A stretch of 24,007 nt of DNA from a virus, in IMG/VR virus record IMGVR_UViG_3300032213_001809, positions 1 through 24,007 of that record; one strand, given 5' to 3'. Positions 8,901 through 15,300 of this stretch are shown in pieces. The notes beneath the pieces are model-generated. The model was not told the DNA's origin and did no database searches. It worked only from the letters and a program-made list of their open reading frames with translations. The position numbers and the translations under genes were made by a program. Position 1 is the first letter of the stretch. Every line of letters starts with the position of its first letter.

Positions 8901-10326
8901 CGGATGAACCTTGTGCACCACTTGTCCCGGATGTTCCTGAAGTTCCTGAAGTTCCCGATGTACCAGATGTTCCCGATGTACCACTTGTTCCAGATGAACC
9001 AGATGAACCACTTCCTCCACCAGCTCCACTTACTCCAGAAGTTCCCGATGTTCCTGATGTGCCATTGATACCTGATGTACCATTGATACCTGATGTACCT
9101 GAAGTTCCGGATGTTCCACCACTACCCGCACTACCAGTACCTCCACCAGCTCCTGTTATACCACTAGAACCTGATGTTCCGGAAGTTCCGGATGAACCAC
9201 TTACACCTGAAGTTCCAGAAGAACCACCACTACCACCGGTACCGCTAATTCCCGAACTACCTGCAGTTCCCGTTGAACCAGATGTTCCAGATGTACCAGA
9301 ACTTCCTTGTGAACCAGACGTACCCGATGTACCGGAACTTCCATCTGAACCTGAAGTTCCACTTGTTCCACTTGTACCCGAAGTACCTGAAGTTCCTGAT
9401 GAACCGGTGGTACCAGATGTACCTGAAGTTCCTGAAGTTCCCGAAGTTCCTCCGGAACCAGAAGTTCCATCAGTTCCACTTGTTCCCGAAGTTCCACTTG
9501 TTCCCGAAGTTCCTCCAGAACCAGATGTTCCGGAAGTACCCGAAGTTCCTGATGTACCAGAAGTTCCTGATGTACCAGAAGTTCCACTAGTTCCACTACT
9601 TCCTCCACTACCAGATGTTCCTGAAGTTCCTGATGTTCCAGATGTTCCAGAAGTACCCGATGTACCAGATGTTCCTTCCGAACCGGTGGTACCAGATGTA
9701 CCAGATGTTCCTGAAGTTCCTGAAGTTGCTGCTGCTGTTTTTATACCAATTTTACCCGTTGATGGATTATAAACTAATACTTCATCGGTTGTTATATCTG
9801 ATTTTAACGAGCCAACTCCAAATGATAATGAACCCGTAATACCAACACTTCCGGTAAATTCTTGCTTATCATTTTGTGCATCACCAAATTTGTTACTTCC
9901 ACTTGCATAAATTATTGATGATGAAATATATGTTGCGAATAATTCAGTTGTATTTATTTTTCCAGCTACAGTTAAATCAGTATTAACTACTAACCCTCTA
10001 TTTGGAGAAATTATTGCGGTTGCTGAACCTGATTTCAATCTATCTAAATCACCAATTGCCGCTGCATTAATATTAAACAAACCACCACCATCACCAATAA
10101 AAAGTGAAGAAGTAATCGAACCACTAATTTTTACATTAGAATTTATTTGAATCGAATTTGTTGGTGACCCAATTAAAGGTGTTTGTATTCCAGAAGCAGA
10201 AAAATTTGCACCAACATCGATTGAATGAGATGAAAAATTAGCTACACTACTTCCACTTACAAATAAAGAAATTTTATCTTTAGTTTGTTGATTTAAACCA
10301 TTTGGGTTACCACCTAAATATTCCAT
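2941..10326 (-). CDS. Giant tail fibre with collagen-like array and C-terminal peptidase S74 chaperone (2,461 aa)
   Basis: A modular fibre, probably trimeric and host-recognising. In order: residues 1-200 carry beta-repeat modules (GDGGGLFNINAAA, SGSATAIISPNRGLVV, SSSIIYASGSNKFGD). Residues about 200-681 are about 160 Gly-X-Y triplets, mostly Gly-Thr-Ser. Residues about 682-800 form a fibre module with TTLNVGDNIITLNAD and SGIEVKRG. Three tandem 28-residue repeats (VDTGQG..E.Y.MNQN) follow at about 800-890. Then comes a long beta-rich shaft with ten FYDxxNTGYYxDP motifs. The last 129 residues, from SDERLK, match the peptidase S74 intramolecular chaperone: the SDERLK cleavage site, GLSAQEVQSILPEIV, LTIDYDKLVPLLVEAIKEQ and a terminal coiled coil. 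In this family the chaperone trimerises the fibre and then cuts itself off before the Ser. The start lies 12 bases after the 110-aa gene with no Shine-Dalgarno sequence, so the two are probably co-transcribed. Confidence 0.93.
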   Translation of the reverse strand: MEYLGGNPNGLNQQTKDKISLFVSGSSVANFSSHSIDVGANFSASGIQTPLIGSPTNSIQINSNVKISGSITSSLFIGDGGGLFNINAAAIGDLDRLKSGSATAIISPNRGLVVNTDLTVAGKINTTELFATYISSSIIYASGSNKFGDAQNDKQEFTGSVGITGSLSFGVGSLKSDITTDEVLVYNPSTGKIGIKTAAATSGTSGTSGTSGTTGSEGTSGTSGTSGTSGTSGTSGTSGSGGSSGTSGTSGTSGTSGTSGTSGTSGTSGSGGTSGTSGTSGTSGTDGTSGSGGTSGTSGTSGTSGTTGSSGTSGTSGTSGTSGTSGSDGSSGTSGTSGSQGSSGTSGTSGSTGTAGSSGISGTGGSGGSSGTSGVSGSSGTSGTSGSSGITGAGGGTGSAGSGGTSGTSGTSGINGTSGINGTSGTSGTSGVSGAGGGSGSSGSSGTSGTSGTSGTSGTSGTSGTSGTSGAQGSSGSNGSSGTSGTSGTSGISGSNGTSGTSGTSGISGVQGSSGTSGTSGTSGINGSSGTSGINGSSGTSGTSGTSGTSGASGSAGSSGTSGTSGTSGTSGASGSSGTSGTSGTSGTSGASGSSGTSGTSGTSGTSGTSGVSGSSGTSGTSGTSGTSGVSGSSGTSGTSGTSGTSGSRGTSGTSGTSGTSGTSGTSGTSGTSGSSGTSGLLSLTGTTDNGVITLNGTAPNATVEANLRFDGTTLAVTGNATISGDLTVSGTTTYINTTTLNVGDNIITLNADIGAGTAPTENSGIEVKRGNAATKQFIWDEGSDRWSFDDNVNVSGNVVLSGTIDTGQGATEVYLMNQNVRTTDAVTFSTVDTGQGANELYAMNQNVRTTDAVTFATVDTGQGVTEVHLMNQNIRTSDSPSFNRITSTVATGTAPLSVTSTTVVSNLNADLLDGQEGTYYDQRQYTRTDNYLGGYYTSGGSEKPNNAVFGPGKFKVAMLGSANLGFGGSWNDVLWTSTYSGGDVKNSFAIISDKYSDNVFISKQAYDSATWGTGRLLLTDNNYSSYALPLSGGTLTGYLYLRRTDPTIYFQDTDHRSAMIHVNSNIFYVLRGSGTDSTSWATANGYWPMELSLETNAATFGGTGTFIGSVTADSFIDRDSTGFFLNPGTTATSLRIAGGIKQDNLVGRPYAVWGATGATGAVVIKFPGGTGNYGMIHAEIDIYEYSGNAAATVIVGGHNWNGQWYNINAEVVGQTDKPVRVGVKDGRYCIVIGNGSSSWSYGQVVLRKIQNGAYYSGVMDVAEGYSVAIESDSYSNISGDLRNLRTPAAFTAGTAVYSPIYYDSNNSAYRADFTDNGNSIVAAGSYNVQNYNKPGLLLNSSGTTSAGAAFGMQQVTGEGWTGIFVDYEPYTGWGLYHDNPNNYFLITSEGSTGAIGAGYSVPSRVSGNRTAYTKILLDQNNGNITAGGDLYSYRFYDRDNTGYYSDPAGTSNLLGLNVNSTLNMYARSYYTNYLVSRDRGGLMGDYNVTGTADKVIWTIGESWPLGNMYGLAYEYGSGYDHHLALRNNGSTYSRFGFAGGAFIGGNVTFGGDLYAYRFYDRDNTAYYSDPAGTTIYNVITSNTHNVNYGNSFVAQGYNNAGGFAMNNASTYWGLMWNFSANDWRLGYGGTTSQVGWNLRWDNGSTVWANGSFRAPIFYDSDNTTYYLDPNGGSYLRGRLEVAGGHGNSSLRITAIGGEMGTGTPSYLQMWVSEPGVTWNDGGFGFNVQNDGGSPSGFGRINTGQGQAYMRFNTGGNTYFYNTNTSGTRYTTMEWYSDSTVYANNYLTGGNSLRAPIFYDSNNTGYYVDPNGTARLSYVVANGGIRIDGNENLYLDNNYGQSVVGVYTSVRYQGVFSMGNSYKPAIDGTSMNNLYGIAWSHPNTGGQASYLNDHGMIVANYGTTFAAISSRIWARDQMDSPIYYDRDTGYYGNFNGESNWQGLTTRGKAQIGLTGKTNWKRPDITGNSDYWVGSMGWGTEDFNWVMTWGSGFFDTWSNPSNQPSGTSHWVGVQASHYTNTYNSMYGWQMCGGPISNLRFRNSWPNASGWTTIAMHDRNDGSGGGLYAGAFYDANDSGYYLDPNGVDNQGLRIRGGTLHGPNWSWGKYLRVGTNGRIDGNASVVTTNGNLHLDCENGYETYINHYSGNRTYTYELRSTFIYDYNNTGYYLNMDGVSQLHYVLANNWFRPQGCTGVYWESYGRGIWSPECEGNPYGTIATYGGGRNGWLGYGITSRFCWMGRGGDVGLHDNSYGWIYYAQGDGIWYLRWRGNDRMSIQPYGMYVNNDIRSPIFYDHDTGYYGDFNSTSRFNYIINNNIYCYDWIFAQGNIIAYYSDERLKTKVGNIENALEKVSQLNGFYYVNNELAHSVGYTDTKVQLGLSAQEVQSILPEIVHLAPFDMDIDEDTKEIKGSKSGENYLTIDYDKLVPLLVEAIKEQQTIIEKQNNEISEIKEMLKTLFNDR
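2944..3330 (-). other. Peptidase S74 intramolecular chaperone domain of the 2,461-aa fibre
   Basis: Residues 2333-2461 of the fibre. It begins at the conserved Ser-Asp of YYSDERLKTK, where family members cleave themselves. The GLSAQEVQ...LPEIV box and a final heptad-like helix (EAIKEQQTIIEKQNNEISEI) complete the domain. All the landmarks I know for the family are present, so the mature fibre should end near residue 2332. Confidence 0.9.
3410..6985 (-). repeat. Ten FYDxxNTGYYxDP shaft repeats
   Basis: Ten diverged copies of a motif of the form (F/Y)YD-x-(D/N)-(N/S)-T-G-Y-Y-x-D-P-x-G-T lie within the 2,461-aa fibre. They centre near 6960, 6405, 6000, 5630, 5335, 4915, 4535, 4095, 3830 and 3430. 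Examples are IFYDSNNTGYYVDPNGT and RFYDRDNTGYYSDPAGTS. Spacing is irregular, about 260-555 bases, and the segments between differ in sequence. This suggests a conserved joint separating variable beta-domains along the shaft. Similar motifs are common in phage tail fibres. Confidence 0.85.
7660..7925 (-). repeat. Three tandem 84-base repeats in the S74 fibre
   Basis: Three adjacent 28-residue units read approximately V-D-T-G-Q-G-x-x-E-x-Y-x-M-N-Q-N-V-R-T-T-D-A-V-T-F. At DNA level, tgtacgaacattttgattcatt recurs 84 bases apart (near 7770 and 7854), and ccctgtccagtatc recurs in step. The third, upstream-facing copy is more diverged (NQNIRTSDSPSFNRI). These are recent in-frame tandem duplications. 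Confidence 0.85.
8283..9727 (-). repeat. Collagen-like Gly-Thr-Ser array of the 2,461-aa fibre
   Basis: About 160 Gly-X-Y triplets, dominated by Gly-Thr-Ser, with scattered Gly-Ser-Ser, Gly-Ser-Gly-Gly, Gly-Ile-Asn/Asp and Gly-Ala-Gln variants. Proline is essentially absent, unlike animal collagen. The array separates the N-terminal beta modules from the fibre shaft and is probably an extended trimeric stalk. Synonymous codons alternate (GGT/GGA, ACT/ACA, TCT/TCA), so the DNA repeats less exactly than the protein. Confidence 0.92.
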
Positions 10327-10338
10327 TAATTACAACTT

Positions 10339-10671
10339 TTATGTTATTTCCAATACCGAAACAATTACATCTGCTGAATTGGCTAACGATGATGTTACTG
10401 ACAGAAAATCTCCACTTTCTAAAACTAACTTTTGCTCACCACCAACCAATACATTAGTACTACCGGGTATAATTAAAGAATCTTTTACAACGTAAACACA
10501 TTTATTTGCTGAGGTATCTCTAACCATCACACTAACTGATATATTATTTGTGCTTACATTTGCTACACCAACCCCAATTACAGTTGTTGAAGTTGCCGCA
10601 GGTGTTTCATATATTTTCACACCTGTTGTTCCAATTGAACCCGCTATACTATTTTTAAATGCGTTTGCCAT
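10339..10671 (-). CDS. Small beta-rich virion protein (110 aa)
   Basis: The sequence begins MANAFKNSIAGSIGTTGV and continues as alternating hydrophobic strands: TTVIGVGVANVSTNNISVSVMV, VYVVKDSLIIP, KLVLESGDFLSV, ADVIVSVLEI. The pattern, with an N-terminal strand pair, then a V.dslIIPg segment, then KLVLE.GD..v and a closing strand, is one I associate with small virion proteins of T4-like environmental phages. No enzyme motif, signal peptide or membrane segment is seen. The same strand signatures occur at the two ends of the 305-aa protein at 22917-23834, so the two may share a fold. It lies between an 88-aa fibre-like gene (13 bases) and the S74 fibre (12 bases), so it is probably in one transcript with them. 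Its leader, GGATAAAAAAATAAAAAAA, is A-rich. The exact role is unknown. Confidence 0.78.
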   Translation of the reverse strand: MANAFKNSIAGSIGTTGVKIYETPAATSTTVIGVGVANVSTNNISVSVMVRDTSANKCVYVVKDSLIIPGSTNVLVGGEQKLVLESGDFLSVTSSLANSADVIVSVLEIT

Positions 10672-10684
10672 TTTTTTTATTTTT

Positions 10685-10951
10685 TTATCCTAATGCTATT
10701 GCAAATGCAATAGATGAATCCAATACATCAACCCCGTCTACTAAATATCCACCATCCGTTAAATTCATCGAGCCGGTCATTGTTATAGAACCACTTACTG
10801 CCAAGCTATTAGCTACAATAAGATTAGTAAATGTTGCCTGCTGAACATCAATAGTTCCTTTAAAAGAACCTGTAAATGAACCACTTAAATTTGCGTAAGC
10901 AGATGATGCTTGTGAAATTGAACCTGAAAATATTGGACTATGTATAATCAT
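10685..10951 (-). CDS. Mini tail-fibre-like protein (88 aa)
   Basis: A short Ser/Gly-rich protein built from the same material as the giant fibres: SGSISQASSAYANLSGSFTG, FKGTIDVQQATFTNLIVANS, then LAVSGSITMTGSMNLTDGG. The GSFTGSFKG and SGSITMTGS units match the beta-repeat modules of the 3,498-aa protein. It lacks a collagen-like array and any recognisable tip or chaperone domain. It ends in SSIAFAIALG. It could be a short fibre or spike component, an adaptor, or the surviving N-terminal fragment of a larger fibre. I see no disrupted continuation downstream, so a free-standing gene is more likely. The ATG at 10951 follows a 48-base gap carrying two overlapping TATTTATA words. I cannot give a specific function. 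Confidence 0.7.
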   Translation of the reverse strand: MIIHSPIFSGSISQASSAYANLSGSFTGSFKGTIDVQQATFTNLIVANSLAVSGSITMTGSMNLTDGGYLVDGVDVLDSSIAFAIALG

Positions 10952-10999
10952 CTATATCTATATACTTTTGTTATAGGTATAAATATAAATAATTTCCTT
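10952..10999 (-). promoter_or_regulatory. Intergenic gap with two overlapping candidate promoter motifs
   Basis: A 48-base AT-rich gap between the stop of the 147-aa gene and the start of the 88-aa gene. Plus-strand TATAAATA occurs at 10978-10985 and again at 10984-10991, so the sense strand reads TATTTATATTTATA, ending 26 bases before the ATG. This is the densest instance of the motif in the window. Function is inferred from recurrence only. Confidence 0.42.
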
Positions 11000-11443
11000 T
11001 TAAGGTTTCGCAGGCCAGATAATAGAAAAAGGATTGGATTGTGTTGTAACATTTCGTAATAACTGTCTATATTCTGTCCACTCTGCTTTTGTTTCAGTTG
11101 GAATATCGGATAGTTGGGTCCAATCACATTCACTTAATAGTTCGTTTCTAATTTCTCGTATTTCAAACCATTTATTTTCAATTCTTTCATTTATTTCAGA
11201 AATTGATGCATCAGTTTGTTCCCAATTTTGATAGTAAACACCATCTACTAGTATTGGTGTCCCTTCGGTAATATGTTTTGTATAATCGTTTGGCTTTGGA
11301 GTTTGTCTAACTTCATACAAATTAAATTGTATCATAACTTGCTCATCAATGATATTAGGAAATATAATATTTCTATGAGCCGCTTTTAAATCCTGATGTG
11401 TGTATGGGTAATTTATTACTTCATCTATAATTCTTAAATACAT
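11000..11443 (-). CDS. Tail fibre assembly / tail assembly chaperone-like protein (147 aa)
   Basis: The N-terminal half (IINYPYTHQDLKAAHRNIIF type, then NLYEVRQTPKP and EGTPILVDGVYYQNWEQTD) has the layout of phage fibre-assembly proteins. The C-terminal half (residues about 95-147) carries the signature RNELLSECDWTQLSDIPTET, then WTEYRQLLRNVTTQ and PFSIIWPAKP, which is the phage tail assembly chaperone (APC-type) domain as I know it. Such proteins help fold or attach fibre tips and are usually encoded immediately after the fibre they serve. Here the gene starts one base after the stop of the 300-aa adhesin-like gene, so that protein is the likely client. There is no Shine-Dalgarno sequence (AAACTTTAAATAAT before the ATG), so translation may be coupled to the upstream gene. 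Confidence 0.82.
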   Translation of the reverse strand: MYLRIIDEVINYPYTHQDLKAAHRNIIFPNIIDEQVMIQFNLYEVRQTPKPNDYTKHITEGTPILVDGVYYQNWEQTDASISEINERIENKWFEIREIRNELLSECDWTQLSDIPTETKAEWTEYRQLLRNVTTQSNPFSIIWPAKP

Positions 11444-11444
11444 A

Positions 11445-12347
11445 TTATTTAAAGTTTAAAGGTATTGATGCAAAATTTGATAAACCAGTACAATTGTTAA
11501 ATGCATCAGTTCCGGCTGGTGTTGGAACTCTATTCCATATTTCAGGAGCATTTCCTATAAGCGCGTTTGACGTTGAACTCATATTATAAACTTGAGTAAA
11601 CGTTGATACATTTGTATTAAATGTAAATTGTAATACGTTTGTCAAAGCTCTACAATTTCTAAACGTACTAGAAAAAGTTGTTACATTGATATTTTGGTCA
11701 AATAAGGTTGATGGTACATTAGTTAGTGACGTACACGCAAAAAAGCATGATGCAAATGATACTGCCGATGGTACATTATCAAATAAACCCGATGGTACAG
11801 TTGTTAAAGTAGATATTGTAGCAAATGCACTGGCAAATATTGTTGCATTTGGTGAATAATCAAATATATCAGATGGTATTGTAGTTATACGCGTTCCATT
11901 CATAAAATTTGAAAAATTCAATACATCAATTAGTCCAGTATAACCACCAACACCACTTAAAGATGTACTACCAGGTATTGCTGTTAGATTTACACATCCA
12001 TAAAAGTTTATAGTCCTTAATCCAACAGTTCCCCATTGTACTAATTCAGTTATAAGATTTCTAATAGCTGCATTATTATTAACTTGAAATCCTGGCATAG
12101 TTCCACTTATTGTAACAATATATGTATTGGCTGAAACATAAGTATGTACTCTATTTACCGAATTTGATGCGGTTATTACTGGTGATGATGAACCATCTCC
12201 CCAATTAATAACTAAATTCGGAGTTAATCCGCCGAAATCGGTAAGTGGACACGTAAATACTGTATTAGCCGTTGTTGTTGTAACTTTAAACACAAACGGA
12301 AATGATTGTGATGCGTCTGATTCTGCTAGTCTTCTTGCTATTCCCAT
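11445..12347 (-). CDS. PKD-like plus leucine-rich-repeat-like adhesin (300 aa)
   Basis: Residues about 15-95 resemble a PKD/Ig-like beta-sandwich: LVINWGDGSS followed by RVHTYVSANTYIVTISG, the WGDG...HtY...G.Y.V.i pattern. Residues about 110-285 carry repeats of about 27 residues of the form LT-x-V-P-S-x-L-F-D...V-x-x-F-x-x-x-F-x-x-C, for example TVPSGLFDNVPSAVSFASCF and NVPSTLFDQNINVTTFSSTF. These are like BspA/DUF285-type leucine-rich repeats. Both folds are typical of surface-binding proteins, so a receptor-binding fibre tip or accessory adhesin is likely. There is no signal peptide, as expected for a virion protein. The ATG at 12347 comes 4 bases after the stop of the 3,498-aa fibre, and the chaperone-like gene follows one base after its own stop. 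The three are probably co-expressed. The repeat family assignment is by eye. Confidence 0.78.
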   Translation of the reverse strand: MGIARRLAESDASQSFPFVFKVTTTTANTVFTCPLTDFGGLTPNLVINWGDGSSSPVITASNSVNRVHTYVSANTYIVTISGTMPGFQVNNNAAIRNLITELVQWGTVGLRTINFYGCVNLTAIPGSTSLSGVGGYTGLIDVLNFSNFMNGTRITTIPSDIFDYSPNATIFASAFATISTLTTVPSGLFDNVPSAVSFASCFFACTSLTNVPSTLFDQNINVTTFSSTFRNCRALTNVLQFTFNTNVSTFTQVYNMSSTSNALIGNAPEIWNRVPTPAGTDAFNNCTGLSNFASIPLNFK

Positions 12348-12351
12348 AATA

Positions 12352-15300
12352 TTAACTTAAATTTTTAGCTATTGCAAATCCATACCAACTTGTTCCACCA
12401 TCGAATGTGTATAATACTAACACATCTTCTCCAGAGGTTGTCAATCCAGGTTGAATTCCACCTGCCCAATTAACTGATGCTGGGAACGTAAGTACATATC
12501 CTCCAGCATTTACAGTTAATAAAGTAAATCCAAATGCTTTACCAGCAGGTACATTACTAAATGTTATTGTGGCCGCTCCATTAAATTGTCTTCTAAAATT
12601 ATTTGCAGTTGAACAATCTATTGTAAAACTTCCACCCGTTCCTAAATCACTATAAATTTCTCTATAAGATGTTGCTTCTAAATATGTACTGGCATCCAAT
12701 CCACCGGTCAATGTAATATTACCTGTTTGGGCCGTATCACCAACTATTGTTAACGTAGAACCATCGTATGTTAAATTACTTTCCACATTTGCCTGTGTAG
12801 GAACATCCTGATATGTAAGTAATCCATTATTAGTAGCTCCCGATAAAGGAAATCCATTTGTACCAGATGTTCCAGATGTTACACCTAATGCAGATGTACC
12901 AGAACTTCCATTTACACCAGATGTTCCAGATGTTCCAGATGTAATACCCGGAGCGTTTGTACCACTCGTACCAGATGTTCCGGTTTGTCCAGATGTTCCC
13001 GAAGTACCAGATGAAAATCCAGGTGCGTTTGTACCACTCGTACCGGCACTACCATTACTACCGCTTATTCCTGAAGTACCAGATGTACCACTACTAAATC
13101 CTGGTGCGTTAGTACCAGAAGTTCCGGATGAACCACCAGAACCACCAGTTCCTTGTGCTCCAGATGTTCCACTACTTCCAAAGAAAGTTCCATTTACTCC
13201 AGAAGAACCAGAAGTTCCTGAAGTACCCGATGTTCCATCGGTTGCCGAAGAACCAGAAGTTCCAGAAATACCACTTGTTCCACTTGTTCCACTACTTCCA
13301 AAGAAAGTTCCATTTAATCCCGATGTACCAGAGATTCCTGAAGTTCCTGATGTTCCATCAGTTGCCGAAGAACCAGAAGTTCCAGAAATACCACTTGTAC
13401 CGGAAGTTCCACTACTTCCAAAGAAAGTTCCATTTACTCCGGAAGAACCAGAAACACCAGAAGTTCCTGATGTCCCAGATGTTCCTGATGTACCAGATGT
13501 GCCACTAGTTCCACTTGTACCGCTACTTCCAAATAAAGTTCCATCTAATCCAGATGTACCAGAAATACCAGAAGTTCCCGATGAACCAGAAGTTCCCGAT
13601 GTGCCATTAGTACCCGATATACCAGATGTTCCCGATGTTCCACTACTACCAAATAAAGTTCCATCTAATCCAGATGTACCAGAAATACCGGAAGTTCCTG
13701 ATGTGCCTGATGTTCCATCTACACCACTGGTTCCTGATGTTCCATCAATACCAGAAGTTCCACTACTACCAAATAAAGTTCCGTCCAATCCGGATGTACC
13801 AGATATTCCAGAAGTTCCACTTGTACCACTACTTCCAGAAGTTCCTGATGTACCACTTTCACCACTAGTACCACTACTTCCAAAGAACGTACCATTTAAT
13901 CCGGATGTACCACTTGTTCCATCGGTTCCTGATATTCCCGATGTTCCGGAAGTACCACTCGTGCCATCTGAACCAGATGTACCCGAAGTTCCACTACTTC
14001 CAAAGAAAGTTCCATTTAATCCCGATGTACCACTTGTCCCATCAGTTCCAGATACACCAGATGTACCGGAAGTTCCATTGCTGCCAGAAGTTCCAGAAGT
14101 TCCATTTATACCAGAAGTTCCACTACTACCAAAGAATGTGCCATTTACACCTGATGTACCATCACTACCAGATGCACCACTTGTTCCCGATGTGCCACTA
14201 CTTCCAGAAGTTCCCGATGTGCCATCAATACCTGATGTACCACTACTTCCGAAAAATGTTCCATTTATTCCAGATGTTCCAGATGTTCCCGAAGTACCAG
14301 AAGTACCAGAAGTACCAGAAGTTCCATCACTACCGGAAGTACCAGAAGTTCCTGAAGTTCCATCTATACCAGAAGTACCAGATGTACCAGAGGTTCCGTT
14401 AGTACCACTTGAACCAGAAGTTCCACTTGTACCATCACTTCCCGAAGTTCCTGAAGTTCCACTTGTGCCATTAATTCCGGATGTACCACTCGTGCCAGAT
14501 GTACCTTCACTACCATTAGTACCACTTGTGCCCGATGTTCCAGATGTACCATCACTACCAGAAGTTCCCGATGTACCATCTGAGCCTGAAGTTCCCGAAG
14601 TACCAGATGTACCATCAGTTCCAATTCCGCTTGTACCAGAAGTTCCTGATGTGCCACTTGTGCCATCACTACCACTCGTACCGCTTGTACCAGAAGTTCC
14701 CGATGTTCCACTTGTACCTTCACTACCATCAGTTCCAGAAGTACCAGAAGTTCCCGATGTACCATCACTACCAGAAGTTCCTGATGTAGCAGATGTACCA
14801 CTTGAACCGGAAGTACCACTTGAACCGGAAGTACCAGATGTACCCGAAGTTCCTGAAGTTCCTGAAGTTCCATCTGAACCAGATGTTCCTGAAGTTCCAG
14901 ATGTTCCGCTTGTTCCTGAACTTCCAGATGTACCAGAAGTTCCAGAAGAACCATCACTTCCTGAAGTTCCCGATGTACCACTTGTACCCGAAGTACCATC
15001 AGAACCATTCGTTCCGGATGTTCCCGAAGTTCCTGAAGTTCCTGAAGTACCAGATGTTCCTGAAGTTCCTGAAGTACCAGAAGCTCCACTACTACCAGAA
15101 GTTCCCGAAGTACCTGATGTACCATCTATACCGGAAGTTCCAGATGTTCCAGATGTTCCTGATGAACCAGATGTTCCCGATGAACCACTTCCGCCACTTG
15201 TACCGGATGTTCCTGATGTTCCAGATGTACCAGAAGTTCCGGATGAACCACCGGTACCCGTACTACCAGAAGTTCCACTACTTCCCGCAGTACCACCACT

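Noticed and set aside
8081-9772. Long plus-strand open frame (563 codons) of Val-Pro-Asp/Glu repeats
   Set aside because: It is the complement of the Gly-Thr-Ser array. GGN-ACN-TCN read backwards in one frame is GAN-GTN-CCN, i.e. (Asp/Glu)-Val-Pro, which can never contain a stop. The openness is mechanical.
10948-11133. 61-codon minus-strand frame overlapping the 147-aa gene
   Set aside because: It lies in another frame of a gene with a clear chaperone-like signature, and it covers the intergenic motif gap.
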